In this document: piece by piece, positions 1-9,722 of the stretch
Layout: every line of letters begins with the position of its first letter
How positions within the stretch are numbered: position 1 is the stretch's first letter
DNA from: Nocardioides eburneiflavus
GTDB taxonomy: Bacteria > Actinomycetota > Actinomycetes > Propionibacteriales > Nocardioidaceae
Assembly: GCF_004785795.1 (NCBI RefSeq)
Contig: NZ_SRRO01000001.1
Span: 4,154,001-4,218,000, forward strand
DNA length: 64,000 nt
Direction: 5' to 3'
Position numbers and translations under genes: made by a program
The notes under the pieces: model-generated
Seen by the model: the letters and a program-made list of their open reading frames with translations, nothing else
Database searches by the model: none
Told to the model about the DNA's origin: nothing

Positions 1-2
1 GC

Positions 3-866
3 TGGGCGTGGATCGACGAGTGGGTCCGGGACGGCCGGTTCCGGCCGTCCTACCAGCCCGCGGGGTCGATCACCGGCCGCTGGTCCTCCAACGGCGGCGG
101 AGCCCTGTCCTTCCCCGCCCAGGTGCGACCCGCCGCCGTGGCCGACGACGGCTGGGTGCTGGTCGTCGCCGATGTCGCACAGCTCGAGCCACGGGTGCTG
201 GCAGGCATGAGCGGCGACCGCGAGCTGGCCCGGGCCGCCCGCGGCGCCGACCTCTACCAGGGGATGGTCGACGCCGGCGCGGTCGCGAGTCGCCAGCACG
301 CCAAGCTCGGCCTGCTCGGTGCGATGTACGGCGCGACGAGCGGCGAGAGCGGGCGCATGGTGGCCGACCTGACCCGCCGCTACCCGCAGGCGTTCGGGCT
401 CGTCGAGGCGGCGGCACGCGCCGGCGAGCGGGGCCAGGCGGTCCGTACGCTCCTCGGTCGCGGGTGCCCGCCCCTGGGCACCGCGTGGGACGAGTCACCC
501 GACGCACCACCCGCCGACCTGGCGGACCGGGACCGCCGACGACGCGCCCACGGCCGGTTCACCCGCAACTTCGTCGTCCAGGGCACCGGTGCGGAGTGGG
601 CGCTGTGCTGGATCGCCGACCTGCGCAACCGGCTGTGGCGCCTGGCGGGCGACGGGCCGCTCGAGGCGCGCCCCCACCTGGTCTTCTTCCTCCACGACGA
701 GGTCGTCGTCCACGCGCCCGCCCGCGTCGCCGACGCGGTGACGGAGGCGGTGACCGCAGCGGCCGCCTCCGCCGGTCGGCTCCTCTTCCGCGAGCTGGCG
801 ATCGACTTCCCGCTCGACGTCGCGGTGGTGCGGTCGTACGCGGACGCCGGCAAGGCCGGGACCTAG
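3..866 (+). CDS. Family A DNA polymerase (bifunctional 3'-5' exonuclease/DNA polymerase type), 3' part
   Basis: The reading frame is open from the window edge, so only the C-terminal 287 residues are seen. It carries the palm and fingers motifs of PolA-type polymerases: a motif A variant DVAQLEPR near nt 171-194 (PolA has D-Y-S-Q-I-E-L-R), a motif B-like RQHAKLGLLGAMYG near nt 289-330, and motif C HDE near nt 692-700. The divergence from PolA, with P for L in motif A, matches the short actinobacterial paralogue annotated as bifunctional 3'-5' exonuclease/DNA polymerase, inferred to act in repair rather than replication. The exonuclease half lies outside the window. Family assignment is firm; function is by homology. 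Confidence 0.85.
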   Translation, partial: WAWIDEWVRDGRFRPSYQPAGSITGRWSSNGGGALSFPAQVRPAAVADDGWVLVVADVAQLEPRVLAGMSGDRELARAARGADLYQGMVDAGAVASRQHAKLGLLGAMYGATSGESGRMVADLTRRYPQAFGLVEAAARAGERGQAVRTLLGRGCPPLGTAWDESPDAPPADLADRDRRRRAHGRFTRNFVVQGTGAEWALCWIADLRNRLWRLAGDGPLEARPHLVFFLHDEVVVHAPARVADAVTEAVTAAAASAGRLLFRELAIDFPLDVAVVRSYADAGKAGT

Positions 867-942
867 GGCCCGGGGGTCGGCCGACGTTCGCCCCTGCCGC
901 CGACAGGCGCTCCGGCGACAGGATGGTGACCAGGAGGCCACC

Positions 943-1479
943 ATGAAGACCTTGGTCGTGCACGAGTCGCACTTCGGCAACACCCGCGCCGTCGCGGAGG
1001 CGGTCGCGGACGGGATCGCGGAGGGAATCGCGGACTCGACCGGCACGGGCCGCGCGGAGCGGGTGGCGGTCGTCGACGTGACCGACGCCCCGGACCGGCT
1101 CGCCGCCGATGTCGACCTGCTGGTGGTGGGCGCGCCGACGCACGCGTTCTCGATGAGCCGTGCGTCGACGCGGCGTGACGCGCTCGGCCAGGGTGCTGAG
1201 CCCGGGCACGACGCCCGCGGGGTCCGCGAGTGGCTCGCCACGCTGACCCTGGCCGGGGCTGGGCCGACCGTCGCGACCTTCGACACCCGCGTGAAGGCGG
1301 TCAGGAGGCTGCCCGGTTCGGCAGCCCACGCAGCCGGTCGTTCGGTCGTGAGGCACCACCTCGGCGAGGTCGTCGACTCCACCTCGTTCTTCGTCGAGGA
1401 CTCCCACGGTCCACTGGCCGACGGCGAGCTCGACCGAGCGCGGGCCTGGGGTCGGGCACTGGCGACCCACAGCGCCTGA
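943..1479 (+). CDS. Flavodoxin-family protein
   Basis: A 178-residue protein beginning MKTLVVHESHFGNTRAVAEA, the FMN-phosphate-binding loop pattern (T/S-x-x-G-N-T) of flavodoxins at the end of the first beta strand. A second flavin-loop segment is DLLVVGAPTHAF near residues 60-72. The start is supported by an AGGAGG-like ribosome site about 7 bases upstream, unlike the many leaderless neighbours. It probably carries electrons or binds FMN in the cytoplasm; no partner oxidoreductase is adjacent. Length fits flavodoxin-domain proteins of actinobacteria. Confidence 0.8.
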   Translation: MKTLVVHESHFGNTRAVAEAVADGIAEGIADSTGTGRAERVAVVDVTDAPDRLAADVDLLVVGAPTHAFSMSRASTRRDALGQGAEPGHDARGVREWLATLTLAGAGPTVATFDTRVKAVRRLPGSAAHAAGRSVVRHHLGEVVDSTSFFVEDSHGPLADGELDRARAWGRALATHSA

Positions 1480-1561
1480 GCCTGTGGGTCATCTCACCCT
1501 CGGAGCGGGAACCCGTGCTCCCGGTTTGCCAACCCCGGACGCGGCCTGATGTGTTGGACGG

Positions 1562-3274
1562 ATGGCCACCGGAATCGAACACCCGCGAGACCTGCCCACA
1601 CCCGACCCCGTCGATGAGCCGCACCCGGCCCTCGACTCCGCCATCGAGCCCAGCGTGCCTCGCGAGAAGGGCCTGGACAAGGTCGTCTTCGGCGTCACCG
1701 CGCTCGTCAGCCTCGCCTTCCTGGCGTGGGGCTTCGTCAGCACCGGCACCCTCGCCGACGCCTCCGCGACCGGCTTGGCGTGGACGATGGAGCAGACCGG
1801 CTGGCTGTTCGTGCTGACCTCGAGCTCCTTCGTCGTGTTCGTCATCTGGCTGGCGCTCGGCAAGTTCGGCAACATCCCGCTCGGACGTGACGACGAGGAG
1901 CCGGAGTTCCGCACGATCTCGTGGGTCGCGATGATGTTCAGCGCCGGCATGGGCATCGGTCTGATGTTCTACGGCGTCAGCGAGCCGATCACGCACTTCG
2001 TCACTCCCCCGCCCGGGACCGGTGAGGCCGGCAACGCCGAGGCGGCGCAGCACGCGATGGCGACCACGATGTTCCACTGGACCCTGCACCCCTGGGCGAT
2101 CTACGCGGTCGTCGGCCTCGCCGTGGCGTACGGCGTCTACCGCAAGGGCCGCCTCCAGCTGATCAGCTCTGCCTTCGAGCCCCTCCTCGGGCGCCACGCC
2201 CACGGCGCCGGCGGCAAGGCGATCGACATGTTCGCCATCTTCGCGACCCTGTTCGGCTCGGCCACCTCGCTGGGCCTGGGCGCCCTGCAGATCCAGTCGG
2301 GCCTGCAGATCGTCGCCGGGCTGGGCGACACCGGAAACGCCGTCCTCGTCGGGATCATCGCCGTCCTGACCGCTGCCTTCGTGCTGTCCGCGGTGTCCGG
2401 TGTGGCCAAGGGCATCCAGTGGCTGTCCAACATCAACATGGTCCTCGCCGTCGTGCTGGCCCTCTTCGTCTTCATCGTCGGCCCGACGGTGTTCATCCTG
2501 AACCTCCTGCCCACCTCCATCGGCAGCTACGTCGCGGACCTGCCGATGATGGCTGCGCGTACGGCCGCCGAGGGGTCCGAGGTCAGCGAGTGGCTCTCTG
2601 CCTGGACCGTCTTCTACTGGGCCTGGTGGCTCTCGTGGACGCCGTTCGTCGGCATGTTCATCGCGCGGATCTCCCGCGGTCGCACCATCCGCCAGTTCGT
2701 CACCGGCGTGCTGCTCGTCCCGAGCCTCGTGAGCGTCGTGTGGTTCTGCATCTTCGGCGGTGCCGCGATCGACCTGCAGAAGGCCGGCACCGACATCGCC
2801 GGAGCGGGCGGTCTGGAGAACCAGCTCTTCAGCACGCTCGACGCCTACCCGCTGGCCACCGTGTCGAGCATCGTGGTGATGGTGCTCGTAGGCATCTTCT
2901 TCGTGTCCGGCGCCGACGCCGCCTCGATCGTGATGGGCTCGCTCTCCGAGCGCGGCACCATCCACCCGAGCCGCCCGACGGTCATCTTCTGGGGCGTCGC
3001 GACGGGTGCGGTCGCCGCCGTGATGCTGCTGGTCGGCGGTGCCGACGCGCTCAGCGGCCTGCAGACGATCACGGTCATCGCCGCGCTCCCGTTCGTCCTG
3101 ATCATGGTCGGGCTCGCCGTCGCGCTGGTGAAGGACCTCGCCAACGACCCGATGGTCGTGCGCCGCAAGTACGCCCTCGAGGCCGTCGAGGCCGCGGTGA
3201 TCACCGGCGTCACCGAGCACGGCGACGACTTCGTCCTGTCGGTGGAGAAGGACCCAGGGGCGACCCGCAACTAG
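1562..3274 (+). CDS. BCCT-family transporter (betaine/choline/carnitine type)
   Basis: A 570-residue membrane protein with about 12 hydrophobic segments. Hallmarks of the BCCT family are GMGIGLMFYGVSEPITHF near residue 135, TLHPWAIYAVVGLAVAYG near 180 and the Trp-rich segment FYWAWWLSWTPFVGMFIARI near 350, which holds the quaternary-amine-binding aromatic residues in BetP. It is expected to import glycine betaine or a similar compatible solute across the inner membrane with Na+ or H+. The N-terminal 35 residues are hydrophilic and acidic, and the C-terminal tail is charged, as in osmosensing members. The exact substrate cannot be read from sequence. The ATG has no strong ribosome site. Confidence 0.93.
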   Translation: MATGIEHPRDLPTPDPVDEPHPALDSAIEPSVPREKGLDKVVFGVTALVSLAFLAWGFVSTGTLADASATGLAWTMEQTGWLFVLTSSSFVVFVIWLALGKFGNIPLGRDDEEPEFRTISWVAMMFSAGMGIGLMFYGVSEPITHFVTPPPGTGEAGNAEAAQHAMATTMFHWTLHPWAIYAVVGLAVAYGVYRKGRLQLISSAFEPLLGRHAHGAGGKAIDMFAIFATLFGSATSLGLGALQIQSGLQIVAGLGDTGNAVLVGIIAVLTAAFVLSAVSGVAKGIQWLSNINMVLAVVLALFVFIVGPTVFILNLLPTSIGSYVADLPMMAARTAAEGSEVSEWLSAWTVFYWAWWLSWTPFVGMFIARISRGRTIRQFVTGVLLVPSLVSVVWFCIFGGAAIDLQKAGTDIAGAGGLENQLFSTLDAYPLATVSSIVVMVLVGIFFVSGADAASIVMGSLSERGTIHPSRPTVIFWGVATGAVAAVMLLVGGADALSGLQTITVIAALPFVLIMVGLAVALVKDLANDPMVVRRKYALEAVEAAVITGVTEHGDDFVLSVEKDPGATRN

Positions 3275-3277
3275 GGT
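3272..3277 (+). promoter_or_regulatory. -10 box of a leaderless promoter (LysR-like effector protein)
   Basis: TAGGGT lies 7 bases before the ATG at 3285, so the mRNA would start at or next to the start codon. The TAG of this box is also the stop codon of the transporter gene. Confidence 0.55.
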
Positions 3278-3284
3278 CTGCCCC

Positions 3285-3866
3285 ATGAGCGTCCCCCTGC
3301 GCATCGGCTTCGTCACCGGCGCGACCCCCGACAAGTGGGCTCGCCACTGGCGCGACCGCCGGCGCGAGCCCCTGGAGCTCGTGCCGGTGACGGAGCCAGA
3401 GCAGACCGACGGCGTGCGCGCCGGCAGCCTCGACATGGCGATCGTCCGCCTTCCCGTCGACCGCGAGGGCCTGCACTGCGTACGCCTCTACGAGGAGCTG
3501 CAGGTCGCCGTGGCGTCCCGCGACCACGTGCTGGCCGCCGCCGACGAGGAGGTCACGACGGCCGACCTCGTCGACGAGCAGCTCGTACGCCCCCACGTGA
3601 GCGGCTGGACGCCCGACGCGGACCAGCTCGACTGGCCGACGATGACCGAGCAGGAGGCGATCGAGACCGTCGCCGCCGGCACGGGCATCGTGGTCCTCCC
3701 GATGTCGATCGCCCGCCTGCACCAGCGCAAGGACGTCGTGACCCGCCTCGTGTCCGACCTCGAGCCCACGACCATCGCCATCGTCTGGTTGGTCGAGCGC
3801 GACGACGACGTCACCCAGGCGTTCGTCGGGGTGACGAAGGGGCGCACGGCCAACACCTCGCGCTGA
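3285..3866 (+). CDS. LysR substrate-binding-domain protein without HTH
   Basis: A 193-residue protein resembling only the effector-binding half of LysR-type regulators: an N-terminal strand LRIGFVTGATPDKW, GSLDMAIVRLPVD near 45 and LYEELQVAVASRDHVLA near 68, followed by the second lobe. No winged-helix DNA-binding region precedes it; the upstream DNA encodes the transporter to within 11 bases and the ATG at 3285 has a leaderless -10 box. It may therefore bind a ligand without binding DNA, or act with another regulator. Adjacency to the betaine-type transporter suggests, but does not show, a related ligand. Confidence 0.75.
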   Translation: MSVPLRIGFVTGATPDKWARHWRDRRREPLELVPVTEPEQTDGVRAGSLDMAIVRLPVDREGLHCVRLYEELQVAVASRDHVLAAADEEVTTADLVDEQLVRPHVSGWTPDADQLDWPTMTEQEAIETVAAGTGIVVLPMSIARLHQRKDVVTRLVSDLEPTTIAIVWLVERDDDVTQAFVGVTKGRTANTSR

Positions 3867-3870
3867 GGCG

Positions 3871-4536
3871 TCAGTCCCGGTGCTTCCCGCGCCGCGAGTG
3901 GGGTGTCGCCATCACGGCCTCGACGGCGGCGAGGTCGAGCTCCTCGCCGAGCCAGTCGAACAACCCGCGCAGCGCACCCGGGTCGGCGACGTAGTCGTCG
4001 TAGTGGACCCGGTGGACCGCGTCACCCAGCCCCTCCGCGGCGGCGAGCATCTTCGCCTCGATCCGCTGCACCTGTCCCAACGGGTCGTCCTTGTGCGTCC
4101 AGTAGTTGCTGGCCGCGACGTCCTCGAGGTTGCGGGTGTTGAGCACGAACCGCGCCCCGGGGAACACCTGGCGCAGGAAGCCGAGGTAGTCCGAGAGGTC
4201 CTCGTCGTACCAGCGGATCTCCTTGAAGCCGGTGACCCGCGTGTCCGGCTCGGGCCGCAGGAGCGTCGCCTCCGCCAGGTCGCGGATGCGGGCCAGGGAG
4301 ACGTCCTCGGGGAAGGACTCGATGCCGAACCACGGGTGCGTCGGCTGCGAGGCGCGAGCGGGGTCGACGCGCGCCTTCTCGACCAGGCCGCTGCGGTGGA
4401 AGTCGTAGAGGTGCCGCATGGCGTGGCGGTTCTCCCCGCGCAGCAGCCACCCGGGGATGGAGTTGAGGATGCCCATCAGCAGGGTCGAGCCCGACCTGCC
4501 GTACGTCATGACGAAGACGTGCTGGAGGTCGCTCAT
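3871..4536 (-). CDS. Sulfotransferase-family protein
   Basis: A 221-residue protein. TYGRSGSTLLMGIL near residues 10-23 is the 5'-phosphosulfate-binding loop that contacts the PAPS cofactor, and RFVLNTRNLEDVAASNYW near 128-145 matches the 3'-phosphate-binding region. It should transfer sulfate from PAPS to an unknown acceptor, perhaps a lipid or carbohydrate. ATG at 4536 is chosen because it leaves a 1-base gap from the upstream guaB1-like stop and places the loop at the N-terminus; a longer in-frame start at 4641 would lie deep inside that gene. Probably co-transcribed with it. Confidence 0.8.
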   Translation of the reverse strand: MSDLQHVFVMTYGRSGSTLLMGILNSIPGWLLRGENRHAMRHLYDFHRSGLVEKARVDPARASQPTHPWFGIESFPEDVSLARIRDLAEATLLRPEPDTRVTGFKEIRWYDEDLSDYLGFLRQVFPGARFVLNTRNLEDVAASNYWTHKDDPLGQVQRIEAKMLAAAEGLGDAVHRVHYDDYVADPGALRGLFDWLGEELDLAAVEAVMATPHSRRGKHRD

Positions 4537-4537
4537 C

Positions 4538-6605
<2,068 letters not shown>

Positions 6606-6628
6606 GCGGCCCACCCTGCCACCCGGGA

Positions 6629-8065
6629 TCACCCCTCGGCTGCCGCCGCCTGCAGCGCCCGCCAGGTCCGCTCGACGTCCGCCCGGGTCGTACACCAGCT
6701 GCCAACCGCGAGCCTGATGGCGGCGCGGCCCTCGACCGTGGTGTGGGACAGGTACGCCTCGCCGGACGCGTTGACCGCCTCCATCGCGGCCATCGTCTGC
6801 TCGTCGCCGGCGACCAGCCGGAACACGACGAGGGACAGCGACGGCTCGGTCACCATCTCGAAGCGGTCGTCGCCCGCGACGAGGTCCGCGACGTGCGCGG
6901 CCAGCTCCACCCCGCTGCGCACGTGTGCGCGCAGGCCCTCGAGGCCGTACGTCCGGAGCACCGCCCACAGCTTGACCGCGCGGAACCTCCGGCCGAGCTG
7001 TGGGTGCCAGTCGCGGTAGTCGACGACCTCGCCCGACTCGGTGGCGGCGTTGCGGAGGTACTCCGGGAGGATCGAGAGCGCTCCGGTGAGGGCGGCCCGG
7101 TCGCGTACCCAGAAGGTGCTGCAGTCGAAGGTGGTCAGCAGCCACTTGTGCGGGTTGGTGACGAACGAGTCCGCGGACCCGACCCCGGCGAGGTGGGTGC
7201 GGTGCTCCGGGCAGACCGCGGCGACGCCGGCCCAGGCGGCGTCGACGTGCACCCACGCGCCGTGCTCGCGAGCGATCCGACCTGCACCGACGAGGTCGTC
7301 CATCGCGCCGGTGGACGTGGAGCCGGCGGCGAGGTGGACCAGGGCCGGCGTCAGGCCCCGCCCGATGTCGGCCTCGATCGCCGACTCCAGCGCGTCGAGG
7401 TCGATCGCCTGCGTCAACGGGTCGACGCCGATCACCCGGACGGCGTCCTCCCCGAGCCCTGCCATCATGGCGGCCTTGACCAGCGAGGAGTGCGCCTGCG
7501 AGGAGCCGTAGACGCGCCAGCCGGCGTCACCGAGGCCGTGCCGGCGCACCTCTCCCCCGCTGGCCCGGTGCAGCGCGGCGAGCAGCGCGGTGAACGTGGC
7601 CGTGGACGCGGTGTCCTGGATGACCCCGCCGCCGGCGCCGTCGCTGCGGAAGTCGTCGGGCAGGCCGAGCGCCTCGGCGAGCCAGTCCAGGACGACCTGC
7701 TCCACCTCGGTCACCGCAGGGCTGGTCGCCCAGATCATCCCCTGGGCCCCGATGCCGCTGGAGAGCAGGTCGCCGAGGATCGCGGCCGGCGAGGAGTTGG
7801 CCGGGAAGTAGGCGAAGAAGCGGGGGTGCTGCCAGTGCGTGAGGCCCGGGACCACGACACGGTCGAGGTCGGCGAGCACCGCGTCGAACGGCTCACCGGT
7901 CTCCGGCGCCGACTCCGGCAGCAGGCGGCGTACGTCGCCGGGAGCCACCTGCGCCCGCACCGGCAGGTCGTCGAGGGAGGCCCAGTAGTCGGCGATCCAG
8001 TCGATCGCGGCGTGCCCGTTCCGGCGGAACTCCTCGGGCGTCATGTGGGCTGGCTGGTCTGGCAT
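6629..8065 (-). CDS. PLP-dependent group II decarboxylase (aromatic-L-amino-acid decarboxylase-like)
   Basis: A 478-residue enzyme of the DDC/tyrosine-decarboxylase fold. THWQHPRFFAYFPANSS near 75 is the substrate-binding signature of aromatic decarboxylases. DTASTATFTALLAAL near 150 matches the phosphate-cup region, WVHVDAAWAG near 270 holds the Asp that pairs with the PLP pyridine N, and NPHKWLLTTFDCSTFWV near 310 contains the Schiff-base Lys. It should decarboxylate an aromatic amino acid (Phe, Tyr, Trp or DOPA) in the cytoplasm; the substrate is not resolved. The ATG has a leaderless -10 box. A membrane-protein gene follows. Confidence 0.9.
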   Translation of the reverse strand: MPDQPAHMTPEEFRRNGHAAIDWIADYWASLDDLPVRAQVAPGDVRRLLPESAPETGEPFDAVLADLDRVVVPGLTHWQHPRFFAYFPANSSPAAILGDLLSSGIGAQGMIWATSPAVTEVEQVVLDWLAEALGLPDDFRSDGAGGGVIQDTASTATFTALLAALHRASGGEVRRHGLGDAGWRVYGSSQAHSSLVKAAMMAGLGEDAVRVIGVDPLTQAIDLDALESAIEADIGRGLTPALVHLAAGSTSTGAMDDLVGAGRIAREHGAWVHVDAAWAGVAAVCPEHRTHLAGVGSADSFVTNPHKWLLTTFDCSTFWVRDRAALTGALSILPEYLRNAATESGEVVDYRDWHPQLGRRFRAVKLWAVLRTYGLEGLRAHVRSGVELAAHVADLVAGDDRFEMVTEPSLSLVVFRLVAGDEQTMAAMEAVNASGEAYLSHTTVEGRAAIRLAVGSWCTTRADVERTWRALQAAAAEG

Positions 8066-8071
8066 GCGCCG

Positions 8072-8077
8072 AACGTA
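8072..8077 (-). promoter_or_regulatory. -10 box of a leaderless promoter (decarboxylase)
   Basis: TACGTT on the minus strand, 6 bases before the ATG at 8065. Confidence 0.5.
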
Positions 8078-8162
8078 CTCGGCGAGGTCGAGCCCGCGTA
8101 CTCAGCCGGGACCGGGTAGGTCGGCGGCTGCCCCGCCCCGCTGCCGGGACGAGGGTTGACCC

Positions 8163-8450
8163 ATGGCCTCCACGACTCCCTCCAAGAACACCAACGCCTT
8201 CTTCCTGCAGGCCGGCGTCTCCTTCGCCGTCGCGCTGCTGACCATGATCTTCGCGATCTTCTACCTCCCGGTCGACCCGTGGATCCGCGCCTTCCTCGGC
8301 CTCGGGACGATGTTCCTCACGACCTCGAGCTTCACCCTCGCCAAGTGCGTGCGCGACGCGCAGGAGGACAGCTACGTGGTGTCGCGGATCGACCAGGCCC
8401 GCGTCGACAAGATCCTCGCCGAGCACGACCCCTTCAAGTCCGTCTCCTGA
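8163..8450 (+). CDS. YiaA/YiaB-family inner membrane protein
   Basis: A 95-residue protein with two hydrophobic helices at about 13-35 (FLQAGVSFAVALLTMIFAIF) and 42-62, then the segment LAKCVRDAQED and a charged tail. The N-terminus, the LPVDPWIRAFLGLG loop and the downstream CVRD are typical of the small YiaA/YiaB family found in many actinobacteria. Function is unknown in the family. It is monocistronic and ends 8 bases before a perfect terminator hairpin. Confidence 0.8.
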   Translation: MASTTPSKNTNAFFLQAGVSFAVALLTMIFAIFYLPVDPWIRAFLGLGTMFLTTSSFTLAKCVRDAQEDSYVVSRIDQARVDKILAEHDPFKSVS

Positions 8451-8458
8451 CTCCATCC

Positions 8459-8501
8459 GTGACGAAGCCCCTCCCGGTCCGACCGGGAGGGGCTTCGTCA
8501 C
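8459..8501. terminator. Perfect bidirectional terminator hairpin
   Basis: Two 21-base arms (8459-8479 and 8481-8501) are exact reverse complements around a single central base; in RNA a few central bases must form the loop. It sits between the convergent YiaA/B-like gene (ends 8450) and the acyl-CoA dehydrogenase gene (ends 8508), so it can terminate transcription from both sides. There is no strong T run, as is common in actinobacteria. Confidence 0.85.
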
Positions 8502-8507
8502 GCACGC

Positions 8508-9722
8508 CTACTTGAGCTCGGCGCTCGACAGACCGAGGATCCGGCGCGCCACGATCAGCTGCTGGATCTGCTGGGTGCCCTCGAAGATGTCGAGGATCTT
8601 GGAGTCACGCGCCCACTTCTCCAGCAGCTCGGCCTCGCTGTAGCCGAGGGTGCCGCACAGCTGCACGCACGACAGCGTCACGTCGGACCCGACGCGGCCG
8701 GCCTTGGCCTTGGCCATCGACGCCTCGAGCGAGTTGGGCTTGCGGTTGTCTGCCATCCAGGCCGCCTGCATCATCAGCAGCCTGGCGCCCTCCCAGTCGG
8801 CCTCGAGCCGCAGGAAGGTCGCTGCCGCGGCCGACTGGGCCTGCCCGGGCCGGTCGTAGTCGACGACCACGCCGGCCTGCTCGAGCAGGTCGCGGGTGAG
8901 GTCGAGCGACGCGCGGGCGCACCCAATCGCCATGGCGGCGACCAGCGGGCGGGTGTTGTCGAAGGTGGCCATCGCACCGGCGAAGCCGGACTTGACGTCG
9001 ATCTCCGGCGAGCCCAGCAGGTCCTCCGCCGGCACCCGGCAGTCGGTGAACGTGATGACCGCGGTGTCGGAGGCGCGGATGCCGAGCTTGTGCTCGAGCC
9101 GCTCCACCCTGAGGCCGGGGTTGTCCTTGCGGACGAGGAACGACTTGATCGCCGCGCGGCCGAGCTCCCTGTCGAGGGTCGCCCACACCACCACGGAGTC
9201 GGCGCGCTCGCCGGAGGTGACGTAGATCTTCTCGCCGTTGATGACGTACTCGTCGCCGTCCTTGACCGCGGTGGTGGTGATGTTGGCGGAGTCCGAGCCG
9301 GTGCCCGGCTCGGTGATCGCCATCGCCGCCCACGTGCCCTTGTAGCGCTCGAGCTGCTCCTGGCTGGCCACCGAGGCGATGGCCGAGTTGCCGAGCCCCT
9401 GGCGCGGCATCGACAGCAGGAGTGCGGTGTCGCCCCAGCACATCTCGGCCACGGACAGCACCGAGGCGAGGTTGGCACCGTTCCGCACCGTGCCGGAGTC
9501 GTCGCCGCTGTCGTCGCGGCGTACGCCTCCTGCACCGGCGCCGCCGGTGGCACCCGTCTCGGACACGCCGTCGATCAGCGCGGCGAGCATGTCGAGCTCC
9601 TTGGGGTACTCGTGCTCGGCCCGGTCGTACTTGCGCGAGATCGGGCGCAGCATGTTCATCGCCAGCTGGTGGGCCTGGTCGACGAGTCCCGCGTGCCTGC
9701 GGGGGGTCTCGAGGTTGATCAT
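8508..9722 (-). CDS. Acyl-CoA dehydrogenase (second of a coupled pair)
   Basis: A 404-residue FAD enzyme of the ACAD superfamily. Middle-domain signatures are AMAITEPGTGSDSANITTTA near 155 and YVINGEKIYVTSGERAD near 178. The C-terminal active-site segment is LDIFEGTQQIQQLIVARRIL, where the Glu is the expected catalytic base. It should perform alpha,beta-dehydrogenation of an acyl-CoA with electrons passed to ETF. A Gly/Ala/Asp-rich insertion at about residues 62-85 is unusual. The start ATG at 9722 overlaps the stop of the upstream dehydrogenase (TGATG), so the two are translationally coupled and may form a heteromeric enzyme, as known for several mycobacterial FadE pairs. Confidence 0.92.
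   Translation of the reverse strand: MINLETPRRHAGLVDQAHQLAMNMLRPISRKYDRAEHEYPKELDMLAALIDGVSETGATGGAGAGGVRRDDSGDDSGTVRNGANLASVLSVAEMCWGDTALLLSMPRQGLGNSAIASVASQEQLERYKGTWAAMAITEPGTGSDSANITTTAVKDGDEYVINGEKIYVTSGERADSVVVWATLDRELGRAAIKSFLVRKDNPGLRVERLEHKLGIRASDTAVITFTDCRVPAEDLLGSPEIDVKSGFAGAMATFDNTRPLVAAMAIGCARASLDLTRDLLEQAGVVVDYDRPGQAQSAAAATFLRLEADWEGARLLMMQAAWMADNRKPNSLEASMAKAKAGRVGSDVTLSCVQLCGTLGYSEAELLEKWARDSKILDIFEGTQQIQQLIVARRILGLSSAELK

Noticed and set aside
1301..3436. A 711-codon open frame on the minus strand across the transporter gene.
   Set aside because: It is antisense to a clear BCCT gene and made of Asp/Arg/His-rich low-complexity sequence, a known artefact of high-GC DNA.
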